A model generated the notes under the pieces. The model saw nothing but the letters and a program-made list of their open reading frames with translations. It had not been told where the DNA came from and made no database searches. 64,000 nucleotides of DNA from Emcibacter sp. SYSU 3D8. GTDB taxonomy: Bacteria > Pseudomonadota > Alphaproteobacteria > SMXS01. The stretch lies in the NCBI RefSeq assembly GCF_039655875.1, contig NZ_JBBYXK010000001.1:248001-312000 (forward strand), written 5' to 3'. Position numbers and translations under genes: made by a program. Shown piece by piece: positions 10,652 through 20,347 of this stretch (the stretch's first letter is position 1; every line of letters starts with the position of its first letter).

Positions 10652-11314
10652 CTATTCACCGGCGCCGGCCAGCGGCGGACCGCTGAACTCGGCCTCGATC
10701 ATGACCCTGATTTCGTCGCCCACGCCCATGGTGGTGCCGGGCGCGGGCACACCGTAGGCGATGCCGAAGTCCGACCGCTTGAACGTGCCCTCGGCCGAGA
10801 AGCCGATACGGGCGTGCGGATCCATCGGATGGCCGGCATAGCCGCCATTATAGGTTGCCTCCAGGGTCACCGGCTTCGTCACCCCGTGCAGGCTGAAGTC
10901 GCCGGTGATAGTGGCCGTGTTCTCGCCGGTCGGCTCCACCTTGGTCGACTTGAAGGTGATCGTCGGGTATTTGGCCGTGTCGAGCCATTGCGGCCCCTTC
11001 ATGGTTTCGGTGAAACCCTCGGGCGGTGCGGGCAACTCCAGCGAGTTGGCGTCAATGGTCGCCTCGACCATGCCGGCTTCCGGCTTCGCCGGATCGAACT
11101 GCAGCGCGGCGTCGAAGCGGGTGAATTGCGCCGTATAGAGCGAGAAGCCAAGATGACTGACCGTGAAGGTAAGGCTGGCGTGGCTCTTGTCCAGCGTATA
11201 GGCGCCCGCCGGAACCGGCGCGGCGGCGGCTGGCGGCGCCTGCTGTTCACCGGCGGCGAGGGCAGGCATTGCGGTCAGCATCGCGATGGCGCAGATCGTC
11301 AGCAGTCTCTTCAT
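10652..11314 (-). CDS. YceI family periplasmic lipid-binding-like protein
   Basis: A signal peptide (MKRLLTICAIAMLTAMPALA) precedes a YceI lipocalin-like beta barrel. Family features include 'AYTLDKSHASLTFTVSHLGF' at the domain start, 'FDAALQFDPAKPEAGMVEAT', 'YPTITFKSTKVEPTG' and 'GDFSLHGVTKPVTLEATYN'. The barrel binds polyisoprenoids in structurally known homologues; the ligand here is unknown. The 220-residue length is normal. The ATG overlaps the stop of the upstream SRPBCC gene by 4 bp, so the two are probably translationally coupled. Periplasmic location is inferred from the signal peptide. Confidence 0.88.
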   Translation of the reverse strand: MKRLLTICAIAMLTAMPALAAGEQQAPPAAAAPVPAGAYTLDKSHASLTFTVSHLGFSLYTAQFTRFDAALQFDPAKPEAGMVEATIDANSLELPAPPEGFTETMKGPQWLDTAKYPTITFKSTKVEPTGENTATITGDFSLHGVTKPVTLEATYNGGYAGHPMDPHARIGFSAEGTFKRSDFGIAYGVPAPGTTMGVGDEIRVMIEAEFSGPPLAGAGE

Positions 11315-11853
11315 CCGTGATCTCCCGTTTCCTGATGTTCGGCGTTCTGCCTGATATTGGAAAGGCCGGTCTCGAAATCCTTCCCGACCAGCCTGTCCAT
11401 GCTGAAAAAGATGCTCATTATCCTGGATACCAGAGTCTGCCTGCCGGTCATGGACCAGGTCACGATGGTACCGCCGGCTTCAGGGCGCAGGGAGAATTCG
11501 GCCATATTGCTCGCCTTGAATGGTCTGGTGATGTCCAGCTTGATGGAAACCAGGTGGGGCGGCGTGATACCGACGATCTCCATGCGGCCGGCGACGGCCT
11601 TCTTGCCCTCCCAGGCATAGATAGCGCCCAACCCGTTGTCGGCGCCCGCATAGGTGCGCTTCAGATCGGTATCGAGCTTTTCCCAGGGCGACCATCCGGT
11701 CCAGCGATGGAAGTCGTCGATCATCGGCATGATCGCCTCCGGCGGCGCGCCGACGGCGATGCTGCGGGCCACCCGGAAGGTGTCCGGCTTCATGGCGGCC
11801 ACAAGAAGCACGACAGCGATGAGGGCGGCAACAAGGGCAAGAACGATCCACAT
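11311..11853 (-). CDS. membrane-anchored SRPBCC (START-like) family protein
   Basis: An N-terminal transmembrane anchor (MWIVLALVAALIAVVLLVAA) is followed by an SRPBCC/polyketide-cyclase-like domain. 'FRVARSIAVGAPPEAIMPMI' opens the fold, 'DDFHRWTGWSPWEKLD' is the usual loop, and 'GGTIVTWSMTG' is the conserved late strand. The length is 180 residues from the ATG at 11853, which has GGAGAGG just upstream. SRPBCC domains form a hydrophobic pocket; the ligand is unknown. The gene overlaps the YceI gene by 4 bp, so both products, each with a hydrophobic-ligand fold, are probably made together in the envelope. Confidence 0.75.
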   Translation of the reverse strand: MWIVLALVAALIAVVLLVAAMKPDTFRVARSIAVGAPPEAIMPMIDDFHRWTGWSPWEKLDTDLKRTYAGADNGLGAIYAWEGKKAVAGRMEIVGITPPHLVSIKLDITRPFKASNMAEFSLRPEAGGTIVTWSMTGRQTLVSRIMSIFFSMDRLVGKDFETGLSNIRQNAEHQETGDHG

Positions 11854-12009
11854 GAAACCTCTCCGGGGCGGCGGCTTGCCGTGGGACACTCGTCTTGGAT
11901 CAATTGGCCCGCAATTCGTGCCAACGGTCAAGGCTCTGCATCCAGACCTCATTCATGCCGGCGCGCGTTTCCGGCGCAACATCGACGTGTCCCCACCTAT
12001 GGCAAACAA

Positions 12010-12540
12010 TCAGCCGTTCTGGCCTTCGCTTTGAATATCTTGAAGAAGGGCTGCCAGCTGGTCGTAGGTGCCGCCAAAGCCCTGCCGCATGGAAGCATGC
12101 AAGCCCTTGAAAGCAGCCCATTCGGCCGCCGTCGCGTCGAGCGGCGCGCTCTGCAGTCGCAGGAGAGTGCGGCGGCCATCCTCCCGGAACGTGATCACGT
12201 TGAGGATTTCCAGCGGGAAGTCGGCCATGAAGGGCGCGCGCACGGTTGCGCCCGATGCATCCGAAAACGCGTTCACCCAGACGATCCGCGCCGGTTCCTC
12301 AATCTCCCGGTAGTCGAACTTGCCCCATAATTCATAGCCGTCGCCGCCGCGCATGCAGTAGTGGAACCGGCCGCCGGGGCGGAAATCCAGTGTTCCGCTC
12401 ACCCAGGTCAGCCCCTTCGGACCCCACCAGCGCGCCAGATGCTCGGCCTGCGAATGGAGTTTCCAGACCAGGTCCCTCGGAGCATCAAGGGTGCGGGTAA
12501 TGACAAGATTGCTTGCGATCGCTTCAGTGACGTCCGGCAT
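12010..12540 (-). CDS. SRPBCC (AHSA1-type) family protein
   Basis: A 176-residue soluble protein of the Aha1/CalC-like SRPBCC group: 'NLVITRTLDAPRDLVWKLHS', 'ARWWGPKGLTW' and 'FDYREIEEPARIVWVNAFSD' are standard. AAGGGAG lies six bases before the ATG at 12540. The coding region overlaps the upstream ArsR-type regulator by 17 bp, a very common two-gene unit in which the regulator and the START-like protein are co-expressed. The role of the pair is not established; the ligand is unknown. It probably belongs to the same transcription unit and is controlled by the palindromic operator before the regulator gene. Confidence 0.85.
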   Translation of the reverse strand: MPDVTEAIASNLVITRTLDAPRDLVWKLHSQAEHLARWWGPKGLTWVSGTLDFRPGGRFHYCMRGGDGYELWGKFDYREIEEPARIVWVNAFSDASGATVRAPFMADFPLEILNVITFREDGRRTLLRLQSAPLDATAAEWAAFKGLHASMRQGFGGTYDQLAALLQDIQSEGQNG

Positions 12541-12871
12541 CGGGATCTCCCTTCTGGATGGCCTGCAGATAATCGTCGAGCCGGTCGAGGCTCTCATCCC
12601 AGAACCGGCGGTAGTTCTCCAGCCAGCCCGACACCTCGCGCAGCGGCGCCGCCTCGAGCCGGACGGGACGCCACTGCGCCTCGCGGCCACGAGCGACCAG
12701 GCCGGCGCGCTCGAGCACCTTCAGGTGCTTGGTAATGGCGGGCATGGTCATGTCGAAGGGTTCGGCCAGTTCGGTCACCGAGGCTTCGCCCCGGGTGAGG
12801 CGCGCCATGATCGCCCGCCGCGTAGGGTCGGCAAGGGCGAAAAACGTGTCGCTCAGGCGGTCGGTGGCCAT
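12524..12871 (-). CDS. ArsR family winged-helix transcriptional regulator
   Basis: A 115-residue regulator. 'TFFALADPTRRAIMARLTRG' is the ArsR opening, and the winged helix-turn-helix is at about residues 31-70 ('ASVTELAEPFDMTMPAITKH', then LKVLERAGLV). No metal-binding cysteine motif (ELCVCDL) is present, so it is not a classical arsenic sensor; it belongs to the SRPBCC-linked subgroup. The ATG at 12871 is preferred over an upstream one that would start inside the operator. The 3' end overlaps the SRPBCC gene. A perfect palindrome and a flanking inverted repeat directly upstream suggest autoregulation. Confidence 0.88.
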   Translation of the reverse strand: MATDRLSDTFFALADPTRRAIMARLTRGEASVTELAEPFDMTMPAITKHLKVLERAGLVARGREAQWRPVRLEAAPLREVSGWLENYRRFWDESLDRLDDYLQAIQKGDPDAGRH

Positions 12872-12874
12872 GGC

Positions 12875-12908
12875 TTTTACCACATGGTTATATAACTGAC
12901 CGGTAAAA
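12875..12908. promoter_or_regulatory. palindromic operator/promoter of the ArsR-SRPBCC pair
   Basis: A perfect 10-bp palindrome, GTTATATAAC (12887-12896), lies 15 bp before the ArsR-type start. It is framed by a perfect 7-bp inverted repeat, TTTTACC (12875-12881) and GGTAAAA (12902-12908). The site is conspicuously AT-rich in a GC-rich region. ArsR/SRPBCC pairs typically have an ATATAAC-type palindrome bound by the regulator, so this is the likely autoregulatory operator overlapping the promoter. Confidence 0.65.
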
Positions 12909-13036
12909 TATAAATTTTTCGAAAAAGCGTCAACCATCAGGATCGGTCAACTTCGTTGGAGCGACAGCGCACAGATGCTATGAAGGCGCCGGATGTCCGA
13001 TCGGATGTCCCCAGTCAAGACGAACGGGAAGTAGTC

Positions 13037-13852
13037 ATGTCCAAGTTCGAGAGAGAGCGCAATGTCACCGTGCGCGACATCGCGGCGCGCAAGGGCAAGG
13101 AACCAGTGGTCTGCCTGACCGCCTATACGGCGCTCGTTGCCAAGTTGCTCGATCCCTATGTGGATCTTCTGCTGGTCGGCGATTCCGTTGGCATGGTGAT
13201 CCACGGCCTGCCCAATACGGTAGGCGTGACCATGGAAATGATGATCCTGCACGGCCAGGCAGTGATGCGTGGCGCGCCGCGCGCCTGTATCGTCGTCGAC
13301 ATGCCGTTCGGCAGCTACGAGGCTTCGCCGGAGCAGGCGTTCCTCAACGCCTCGCGGATCATGCGCGAGACCGGCTGTGCCGCCGTGAAGCTCGAGGGCG
13401 GCAGGGTGATGGCACCGACCATCGAATTCCTGGTCGATCGCGGAATCCCGACGGTGGCTCACATTGGTCTGCAGCCACAGAAGGTGAACATGCACGGCTA
13501 TGCCGCCAAGGGCCGGCGCCGCGCGGAATGGGAAGATGTGATCGACGACGCCAAGGCAGTCGCCGATGCGGGTGCGTTCGCCACGGTGCTCGAGGCGGTC
13601 GCTGCTGAACTGGGCGAGAAGGTCACGCAAAGCGTCGACAACGTGGTCATCGGCATTGGCGGCGGCGCGGGAACGGATGGGCAGATACTCGTCACCGAGG
13701 ACATGATCGGCCTGTTCGCAACCACGCCCACCTTCGTCAAACGCTATGCCGAATGGGGTGCGGCGATCGACGAGGCGGCCGCCCACTATGCCGAAGAGGT
13801 CAAGGCCAGGCGATTCCCGGCGCGCGAGCATACATATTCTATGCGGGATTAG
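13037..13852 (+). CDS. panB: 3-methyl-2-oxobutanoate hydroxymethyltransferase
   Basis: PanB transfers a hydroxymethyl group from methylenetetrahydrofolate to 2-ketoisovalerate, giving ketopantoate for pantothenate and CoA synthesis. The TIM-barrel magnesium ligands are visible: D49 ('VGDSVGMV'), D88 ('[10 protein letters not shown]') and E120 ('VKLEGG'); the likely catalytic base is E186. The segment '[20 protein letters not shown]' is the family signature with G for the usual A. The start at 13037 has GGGAAG upstream and gives 271 residues, the usual size; an in-frame ATG 81 bases earlier would add an unconserved leader. panC is not adjacent. Expression is not obviously linked to the genes downstream. 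Confidence 0.95.
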   Translation: MSKFERERNVTVRDIAARKGKEPVVCLTAYTALVAKLLDPYVDLLLVGDSVGMVIHGLPNTVGVTMEMMILHGQAVMRGAPRACIVVDMPFGSYEASPEQAFLNASRIMRETGCAAVKLEGGRVMAPTIEFLVDRGIPTVAHIGLQPQKVNMHGYAAKGRRRAEWEDVIDDAKAVADAGAFATVLEAVAAELGEKVTQSVDNVVIGIGGGAGTDGQILVTEDMIGLFATTPTFVKRYAEWGAAIDEAAAHYAEEVKARRFPAREHTYSMRD

Positions 13853-13944
13853 CCCCGCGACACCGTTTTCGGCCGCCTCAGCGTTTGCGAACCCACGGGC
13901 CGCAAGCTAAGGTAGCCGCCCGTTCCCGAGTAGGAGACCACTGA

Positions 13945-14628
13945 GTGAGCGACATCTTCCGCGAAGTCGATGAGGAAGTCCGCCAAGAGCAGATTGTCAC
14001 TTTCCTGAAGCGCTATGGAAAGTACCTGGCGGCCGTCATCGTGCTGGCCATCGCCCTCGTCGCAGGATACCGCTATTTCCAGGATCAGCAGCGCGCCAGC
14101 CATGCCGCGCAGGGCAACGCGTTCGAAGCGGCCGTCGAACTTGCCGATGAGGGCAAGGCGACCGAAGCCCTGCCCAAACTGCAGGCCCTCGCCGAGGAAA
14201 GCGGGTCGGACAGTTATGGCCTGCTGGGCCGCTTCCGCATCGCCGAATTGCAGCACCAGGCCAAGGACAGCAAGGCCGCGCAGGCAACCTACGATGCCAT
14301 CGTTGCCGATTCCGGCGTCGATCAGGTCTATCGCGACCTGGCGGGCTATTATGCCGCGTCTCTCATGCTTGAAAGCGGCGGCGGACCCGAGCTGGAAAAG
14401 CGGCTGGAGGCCATGTCCGGCAAGGACAACGTTTGGCACCTGTCGGTCACCGAACTCCGGGGTCTCAACCAGTACAAGATGGGGCAACGCGAAGCCGCCG
14501 TGAAAACCTTCAAGGATCTGCTGGGCAATGCACCCGCCGATTCCGGCTTCAAGCTCAGGGCACAGCAGATGCTGGCGGTCCTCGGCGTCCCGGCTGATGA
14601 AATCAAAGCTCAATTGGTTACCGAGTAG
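13945..14628 (+). CDS. YfgM-like TPR membrane protein (ancillary translocon/BamB-linked)
   Basis: A 227-residue inner-membrane protein: cytosolic N-terminus ('SDIFREVDEEVRQEQIVTFL'), one transmembrane helix (about residues 28-47) and a periplasmic helical region of degenerate TPRs ('GRFRIAELQHQAKDSKAAQA'). This is the TPR_21/YfgM family. In E. coli YfgM associates with SecYEG and PpiD. The start is GTG at 13945. bamB starts immediately after the stop with no gap, and der follows, reproducing the yfgM-bamB-der order known from Gammaproteobacteria and common in Alphaproteobacteria. A chaperone-like role in outer membrane protein traffic is inferred from that context. Confidence 0.85.
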   Translation: MSDIFREVDEEVRQEQIVTFLKRYGKYLAAVIVLAIALVAGYRYFQDQQRASHAAQGNAFEAAVELADEGKATEALPKLQALAEESGSDSYGLLGRFRIAELQHQAKDSKAAQATYDAIVADSGVDQVYRDLAGYYAASLMLESGGGPELEKRLEAMSGKDNVWHLSVTELRGLNQYKMGQREAAVKTFKDLLGNAPADSGFKLRAQQMLAVLGVPADEIKAQLVTE

Positions 14629-15996
14629 GTGGTGCGCCTGATGCCGATGTTCCGTAGCAATTCCGGTTCTGCGCACAGCGCTGCCTGGACAGCCGTCACC
14701 ATGGTCGCGCTGGTCGCGCTGCTGTCATCCTGCAGTGGCAAGGAGAAAAAGGTCATCCTCGAGGGTGAGCGCAAGTCCATCGTCGAACTGAACGACGTGG
14801 TCACGCCGGACGAAGCGTTGAAGGCGGTGCCCGTCACCTTGCCGCAACCCTTCGCCAATCCGGACTGGCCTCAGGCCGGCGGCTATGCCAACCATGCGAT
14901 GCATCACCTCGCGCTCGGCGCGGCGCCCCGCATCATCTGGCGCGCTCGCGTGGAAGGTTCCACCAGGAACCGCAATCTGGTGGCGCAGCCGGTTGTCGCC
15001 CAGGGTACGGTGTTCGCCATGGGCTCGGGCTGGGAAGTTTCGGCGTTCAGCGCCGACAGCGGCGCGGTGATCTGGCGCCAGAAGCTGAAGGCGCCCAAGG
15101 AAAAGGAAAAGGAGGATACCGCCTCGGGTGGCGGCATCGCCTTTGACAATGGCAAGCTCTACGTCACGCTCGGCACCGGCGAGGCGCTGGCGCTCGATCC
15201 GCGCACCGGCGGCGAGATCTGGCGGGTCAAATTCGACGTGGCGCTGCGCGGTGCGCCGACCGCCTCGGAAGGGTTCGTCTTCGTCACGACCCACGACAAC
15301 CAGCTTTATGCGCTCAACGCCGAGACCGGCGCCAATGTCTGGCAGCACGTCGCCATCGCCGAAGCGGCGGGGCTGGTCGGTGCGGCGAGCCCTGCGGTGA
15401 TCGGCGGCACGGTCGTCGCGGCGTTCTCCTCGGGCGAGCTGTTCGCGCTACAGGCCAGTAACGGCCGCGTCGCCTGGGCGGATTCGCTCACTCGCGTCGG
15501 GCGCATGACCGCGCTTTCGACGATCAACGACATCGATGGCTCGCCGGTGATCGACCGGGGCTCGGTGTTCGCCGTCGGCCATTCGGGCCGCATGGCCGCC
15601 ATCGACCTGACCACCGGCTCACGCCTGTGGGAAAACGATGTGCCAAGCGCCCAGAAAATCTGGGTTGCCGGCGACTTCCTATACATCGTGACCGCCGACA
15701 ACCAGCTGATGTGCCTCTCGCGCAGGACCGGCAAGGCCAAGTGGGTCACCGACATGCTGCGCTACAAGAACAATAACAAGAAGAAGGCGCTGATCACCTG
15801 GACCGGTCCCGTGCTGGCCGGCGACCGCCTGCTGGTCGTGACCAACAACGGCATGCTGGCGTCGTTCTCACCCTATACGGGCGAGTATCTGGGCGGCATC
15901 GACATTCCCAGCAAAAGAAACTACATCGAACCAGTTGTCGCCAACGGCACGCTCTACTTGATGGGCGACGATGGCGAACTGCTGGCGATGCGGTAA
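14629..15996 (+). CDS. bamB: BamB, outer membrane protein assembly lipoprotein
   Basis: An eight-bladed PQQ-type beta-propeller lipoprotein of the BAM complex, 455 residues. The lipobox is L-L-S-S-C with the lipidated cysteine at residue 35 ('[15 protein letters not shown]'). Repeating blade motifs such as '[20 protein letters not shown]', '[20 protein letters not shown]' and '[15 protein letters not shown]' show the propeller. The start is one of two adjacent GTG codons directly after the upstream stop, so translation is probably coupled; an ATG four codons further in is an alternative. Located in the periplasm, attached to the outer membrane by its lipid. Confidence 0.93.
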   Translation: MVRLMPMFRSNSGSAHSAAWTAVTMVALVALLSSCSGKEKKVILEGERKSIVELNDVVTPDEALKAVPVTLPQPFANPDWPQAGGYANHAMHHLALGAAPRIIWRARVEGSTRNRNLVAQPVVAQGTVFAMGSGWEVSAFSADSGAVIWRQKLKAPKEKEKEDTASGGGIAFDNGKLYVTLGTGEALALDPRTGGEIWRVKFDVALRGAPTASEGFVFVTTHDNQLYALNAETGANVWQHVAIAEAAGLVGAASPAVIGGTVVAAFSSGELFALQASNGRVAWADSLTRVGRMTALSTINDIDGSPVIDRGSVFAVGHSGRMAAIDLTTGSRLWENDVPSAQKIWVAGDFLYIVTADNQLMCLSRRTGKAKWVTDMLRYKNNNKKKALITWTGPVLAGDRLLVVTNNGMLASFSPYTGEYLGGIDIPSKRNYIEPVVANGTLYLMGDDGELLAMR

Positions 15997-16006
15997 AGAT
16001 GACGAG

Positions 16007-17359
16007 ATGTCCTTCACCGCAGCAATCATCGGCCGGCCGAATGTCGGAAAATCTACACTTTTCAATCGTTTAACCGGTCGGCGTCTGGCGCTTGTCGACG
16101 ACCGGCCCGGCGTCACCCGCGACCGCCGCGAGGCGGATGCGCGCATCGCCGGCCTCGAGTTCAAGCTGATCGACACGGCCGGTCTTGAGGACGTCAACGA
16201 CGACTCCATGGAAGCGCGCATGCGCCATCAGACCGAACTCGCGGTCGAGTCCGCCGACGTGGTGATGTTCATGATCGATGCCCGCGCCGGCATCACGCCG
16301 CTCGACGAACATTTTGCCCAGTGGCTGCGCGAGACCGGCAAGCCGGTCGTCGTGGTCGCCAACAAGTCGGAGGGGTCGGCGGGCGAGAGCGGTTATCTCG
16401 AAGCATTCGGCCTCGGCCTTGGCACGCCGGTGCAAATCTCGGCCGAGCATGGCCAGGGAATGGGTGAACTCTATGATGCGCTTTCCGATCACGCCGAGAT
16501 CATCATCCCCAACGAGGACGACGAGGACGGTGTAGAGCACGAGGACGGCGTTCTGCATCTCGCCATCATCGGCCGCCCGAATGCCGGCAAGTCGACCCTG
16601 ATCAACACGCTGATCGGCGAGGAACGGCTGTTGGCCGGGCCGGAAGCCGGATTGACGCGGGATTCGATTTCGGTCGAATGGGAATACGACGGCAAGCGGA
16701 TCAAATTGTTCGACACCGCCGGCATGCGCCGCAAGGCGCGGGTCATCGACAAGCTCGAGCGGATGTCGGTGGCTGACGGCCTGCGAGCCGTGAAATTCGC
16801 CCAGATCGTGGTGCTTCTGGTCGATGCCACATCACCGCTCGATCGTCAGGACCGTGTCCTTGCCAATCTGGTGGCCCGCGAGGGCAGGGCGCTGGTCGTC
16901 GCGCTCAACAAGTGGGATCTGGTGGAGAACAAGAAAGACGTTCTCAAGGAAGTCGAGGACATGCTCGATCTGGACATGCCCGAAATCCGCGGGGTGCAGT
17001 TGGTGCAATTCTCGGCATTGACCGGGCGCGGCCTCGACAAGCTGATGCCGGCGGTGATGAAGGCCTATGAGGCATGGGACAGCCGCATCTCGACGGCGCG
17101 GCTCAACCGTTGGCTCGACGCCTCGACCCAGGCCCATCCGCCGCCAGCACCGGCGGGACGCCGCCTCAAGCTGCGCTACATGACCCAGGTAAAGGCTCGT
17201 CCACCTACGTTCGTCTGCTTCTGTTCGCGTCCCGACGAGGTGCCGGAATCCTATATCCGCTACATGCAGAACGGCTTGCGCGATACATTCGACATGTGGG
17301 GAACGCCCATCCGAATCAGGTTAAAGAAGTCGGATAACCCATTCGCCGATAAAGATTAG
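16007..17359 (+). CDS. der: ribosome-assembly GTPase Der (EngA)
   Basis: Der has two tandem GTPase domains followed by a KH-like domain and acts in 50S subunit maturation. The first P-loop is 'GRPNVGKS' (residues 9-16) with G3 'DTAG' near 56-59; the second P-loop is 'GRPNAGKS' (189-196) with 'FDTAGMRRK'. 'NKSE' and 'NKWD' are the two G4 motifs. The C-terminal KH-like part (about 350-450) contains '[20 protein letters not shown]', typical of Der. The ATG at 16007 is 11 bp after bamB and gives the standard 450 residues. An acidic linker joins the two GTPase domains. Confidence 0.98.
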   Translation: MSFTAAIIGRPNVGKSTLFNRLTGRRLALVDDRPGVTRDRREADARIAGLEFKLIDTAGLEDVNDDSMEARMRHQTELAVESADVVMFMIDARAGITPLDEHFAQWLRETGKPVVVVANKSEGSAGESGYLEAFGLGLGTPVQISAEHGQGMGELYDALSDHAEIIIPNEDDEDGVEHEDGVLHLAIIGRPNAGKSTLINTLIGEERLLAGPEAGLTRDSISVEWEYDGKRIKLFDTAGMRRKARVIDKLERMSVADGLRAVKFAQIVVLLVDATSPLDRQDRVLANLVAREGRALVVALNKWDLVENKKDVLKEVEDMLDLDMPEIRGVQLVQFSALTGRGLDKLMPAVMKAYEAWDSRISTARLNRWLDASTQAHPPPAPAGRRLKLRYMTQVKARPPTFVCFCSRPDEVPESYIRYMQNGLRDTFDMWGTPIRIRLKKSDNPFADKD

Positions 17360-17506
17360 TCTGCGCTGCAGATTCGGGGAGATGTCGTCTTGCCGGTCTG
17401 GCGCAGCAATCTGGGGCAGTCACAGGCAGGGTCTCGCCGTGACCGGTCCGGCGATCTGCGGCCTCACGACCCGCCAATGCCGGGACGGTGTCCAAGCAAG
17501 CGCGGG

Positions 17507-18223
17507 TTAACGCATTTCCCGCCAGTTCACCAACTCGCCCTGGCTCGTCCAGTCGGGCGACACCATGCGCACGATAGCCGGCGCGATGTCGGCAGGTTGG
17601 GGCAGGGCGTCCGGATTCTCACCGGGCATGGCCTTGGCGCGCATGGCCGTGCGGGTTGCCCCCGGGTTCAGCAGATTGACCCTGACCTCGGTGTCGTCCA
17701 GTTCGTCGGCATAGGTGCGGACCATCATCTCGACCGCCGCCTTGCTGACGGCGTAGGCGCCCCAGTAAGCGCGCGGCGTGTGGCCGACGGTGGATGTGAG
17801 AAACAGGGCGCGGCCCGCGGGCGCGACGCGAAGCAAAGGGTCGAAGGCGCGGATGAGCCGCCAGTTGGCCGTCAGGTTCACGGCCATGACCTCGTCCCAG
17901 ACCTTGGGCGAGATGTGATTCATCGGCGCCAGTTCACCCAGGATGCCGGCATTGCCGACCAGGATGTCGAGCCTGCCCCAGCGCTCATGAATCGCGCCGC
18001 CGGCCCGGTCGATCAGGTCGCCCTGCTTCAGGTCGAGCGGGGTCAGTGTCGCCGATCCGCCGGCGGCCTGGATTTCGTCGTCCAGTTCCTCAAGGCCACC
18101 GATGGTGCGGGCGACAGCGATGACATGTGCCCCGGCCCTAGCCAGCGCGAGCGCCGCCTGATAGCCGATACCGCGGGAGGCGCCGGTAACGAGCGCGATC
18201 TTTCCGGACAGTGGCTGGGTCAT
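17507..18223 (-). CDS. SDR family oxidoreductase
   Basis: A short-chain dehydrogenase/reductase of 238 residues. The NAD(P)-binding motif T-G-A-S-R-G-I-G is near the N-terminus ('VTGASRGIGYQAALALARAG'), 'GNAGILGEL' replaces the usual N-N-A-G, and the active site is S...Y-x-x-x-K ('LTSTVGHTPRAYWGAYAVSK'). The start overlaps the purF stop by 4 bp, so it is the last gene of the radA-cvpA-purF unit. An SDR directly after purF is common in Alphaproteobacteria, but no purine-related reaction has been assigned to it. The substrate is unknown. Confidence 0.88.
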   Translation of the reverse strand: MTQPLSGKIALVTGASRGIGYQAALALARAGAHVIAVARTIGGLEELDDEIQAAGGSATLTPLDLKQGDLIDRAGGAIHERWGRLDILVGNAGILGELAPMNHISPKVWDEVMAVNLTANWRLIRAFDPLLRVAPAGRALFLTSTVGHTPRAYWGAYAVSKAAVEMMVRTYADELDDTEVRVNLLNPGATRTAMRAKAMPGENPDALPQPADIAPAIVRMVSPDWTSQGELVNWREMR

Positions 18224-19674
18224 GCTTCGGCGAGGAGCGACAACTGGGATTGCTGCCCGCCATCATGGTCGACCAGCCGAATCGGATAATCGCCGGAGAA
18301 GCAGGCGTCGCAATATTGCGGCTGAACCTCGTTACGTCCGGTCTCGCCGACAGCGCGGTAAAGACCATCCATGGACAGGAACGCCAGGGAATCGACGCCG
18401 ATCAGCCGCGCCATCTCTTCATGGGTCATCCGCGCCGCCAACAGCTTGTGCCGTTCGGGCGTATCGACGCCATAGAAGCAGGAATGGGTCGTCGGCGGGC
18501 TGGCGATGCGCATATGCACCTCTCGAGCGCCAGCGCTGCGGATCATTTCCACGATCTTGATCGACGTGGTCCCGCGCACGATGCTGTCGTCCACGAGAAT
18601 GACGCGCTGGCCGGCGATCTGGGCCTTGTTGGCGTTGTGCTTGAGGCGCACGCCCAGATGGCGGATCGAATCCGTCGGCTCGATAAAGGTTCGCCCCACA
18701 TAGTGGTTGCGGATGATGCCCAACTCGAACGGAATGCCGGATTCCTGGGAATACCCTAGCGCCGAAGGCGTGCCCGAATCCGGCACCGGAATCACCAGGT
18801 CGGCATCGACCGGCATCTCTCGCGACAATTCCGCGCCGATCCGCTTGCGTATCTCGTAGACGCTGCCGGTGCGGGTCAGGGTGTCCGGCCTGGAGAAATA
18901 GATATTCTCGAAAATGCACGGCCGCGCCTTCTGCTTCGGGAAGGGATGCAGGCTCTGGATGCCATTTTCTGTAAAGACGATCATCTCGCCCGGTTCGATC
19001 TCGCGCACATACTTGGCGCCGATGATATCGAACGCGACCGATTCCGATGCCAGCACCGGAACGCCTCCCTCCATCTCGCCCAGCACCAGGGGCCGGATAC
19101 CGAGCGGATCGCGGATACCGATCATCTTCTTCTGGGTCAGCATCACCAGTGAATAGGCGCCCTCGATCTGGCGCAGCGCATCGACCACGCGGTCGACCAG
19201 ACGCGGCTGCTGGCTCAGCGCCACCAGATGGATGATCACCTCGGTGTCCGAACTGGCCTGGAAAATGGCGCCCTTGCTGACCAGCATGCGCCGCAGCGTC
19301 ATGGCATTGGTGATGTTGCCGTTGTGGGCGATCGCGAAACCGCCGCCCGACAATTCGGCGAACAGCGGCTGGACATTACGCAGCACGGTGCCGCCCGACG
19401 TGGAATACCGATTATGGCCAATGGCCGAGTCACCGGGGAGGGACGCGATGACGCTTTCCGAACTCAGCGTGTCGCCAACCAGGCCCAGCGCGCGCTCGGA
19501 ATGGAACTGTTTGCCGTCATAGCTCACGACACCGGCCGCTTCCTGGCCCCTGTGCTGCAACGCATGCAGGCCCAGCACAGTCAGCGCTGCGGAATCCGGA
19601 TGGCCGTAGATGCCAAAGACGCCGCACTCTTCATGCAGCTTGTCGTCGTCGAATGGATTGGTGGATACCGTCAC
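18220..19674 (-). CDS. purF: amidophosphoribosyltransferase
   Basis: PurF makes 5-phosphoribosylamine from PRPP and glutamine, the first step of purine synthesis. The Ntn-hydrolase domain begins after a 16-residue propeptide: 'HEECGVFGIYGHPDSA' gives C17 as the N-terminal nucleophile after processing. The phosphoribosyltransferase domain has the PRPP loop 'VILVDDSIVRGTTS'. The sequence resembles the Bacillus type, and a C-terminal four-cysteine Fe-S pattern can be sought among 'CFYGVDTP' and 'YCDACFSGDYP'. 484 residues. It lies 100 bp after cvpA and overlaps the SDR gene by 4 bp. purM and purN sit at 43-45 kb in the same window. Confidence 0.97.
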   Translation of the reverse strand: MTVSTNPFDDDKLHEECGVFGIYGHPDSAALTVLGLHALQHRGQEAAGVVSYDGKQFHSERALGLVGDTLSSESVIASLPGDSAIGHNRYSTSGGTVLRNVQPLFAELSGGGFAIAHNGNITNAMTLRRMLVSKGAIFQASSDTEVIIHLVALSQQPRLVDRVVDALRQIEGAYSLVMLTQKKMIGIRDPLGIRPLVLGEMEGGVPVLASESVAFDIIGAKYVREIEPGEMIVFTENGIQSLHPFPKQKARPCIFENIYFSRPDTLTRTGSVYEIRKRIGAELSREMPVDADLVIPVPDSGTPSALGYSQESGIPFELGIIRNHYVGRTFIEPTDSIRHLGVRLKHNANKAQIAGQRVILVDDSIVRGTTSIKIVEMIRSAGAREVHMRIASPPTTHSCFYGVDTPERHKLLAARMTHEEMARLIGVDSLAFLSMDGLYRAVGETGRNEVQPQYCDACFSGDYPIRLVDHDGGQQSQLSLLAEA

Positions 19675-19774
19675 TTCGGCCCTGACTCCGCCGGTTGCGT
19701 CACTAGCAGGTTCGGTATCTGCTGTTGTCGGGGTGTATATCCCGATTCACGGATCATGTCAGTTCCCGAATGCA

Positions 19775-20341
19775 CTACAGCTCCTTCGTTCCGTGATGGG
19801 AGTCTTGCCGTTTTGCCTTGGCGTCCGGCCGCATGTGTTTCGGCACGAGGCGTTCCAGCGCAGCCGAACCGGCCCTTACATGGGGCATAAGCCGCGAAGT
19901 TTCCACCCATTTGGGAGGATCCGTTTCCTGCTCGCCTTCGCTCCCATAGAGCCCCATGACGTGAACGGTCGCGATATGGACCAGCGCGACCACAACGCCG
20001 CCCCGCAGAATGCCGAAAACCACGCCGAGCATGCGGTTCGCCGGTCCGAGCATGCTGGCGCGCTTGGTATTGCGCGACAGGAAGCCGGCAATGATCAGCA
20101 GCGCCACGAGCACGATCACGAACAGTCCGGCCCCGGCGACGATGCCAGCCCACAATGGATCGTCGATCCAGCGGTTCATCAGCTCCCTGGCTGGTTCGTA
20201 GAGCGTCAGCGCGATCCAGCCCGCACCGATCCATGCCGCCAGCGACAGCAACTCGCGGACCAGTCCCCGGAACATGCCGATGATTGCCGACAGGCCGACC
20301 ACGGCGACAATGATGAGATCAAGGGTGTTGATGCTTTCCAT
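19775..20341 (-). CDS. cvpA: CvpA family membrane protein
   Basis: A 188-residue inner-membrane protein with four predicted hydrophobic segments (about residues 6-22, 27-45, 66-86 and 101-121). Family features are 'TLDLIIVAVVGLSAIIGMFR', then G-L-V-R-E-L-L-S-L-A-A-W, and 'MLGPANRMLGVVFGILRGG'. A hydrophilic C-terminal tail follows. CvpA was named from colicin V production in E. coli and is linked to envelope integrity; the molecular role is unknown. It starts 6 bp after radA and precedes purF, the usual neighbour. Likely co-transcribed with both. Confidence 0.9.
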   Translation of the reverse strand: MESINTLDLIIVAVVGLSAIIGMFRGLVRELLSLAAWIGAGWIALTLYEPARELMNRWIDDPLWAGIVAGAGLFVIVLVALLIIAGFLSRNTKRASMLGPANRMLGVVFGILRGGVVVALVHIATVHVMGLYGSEGEQETDPPKWVETSRLMPHVRAGSAALERLVPKHMRPDAKAKRQDSHHGTKEL

Positions 20342-20347
20342 GATCGT

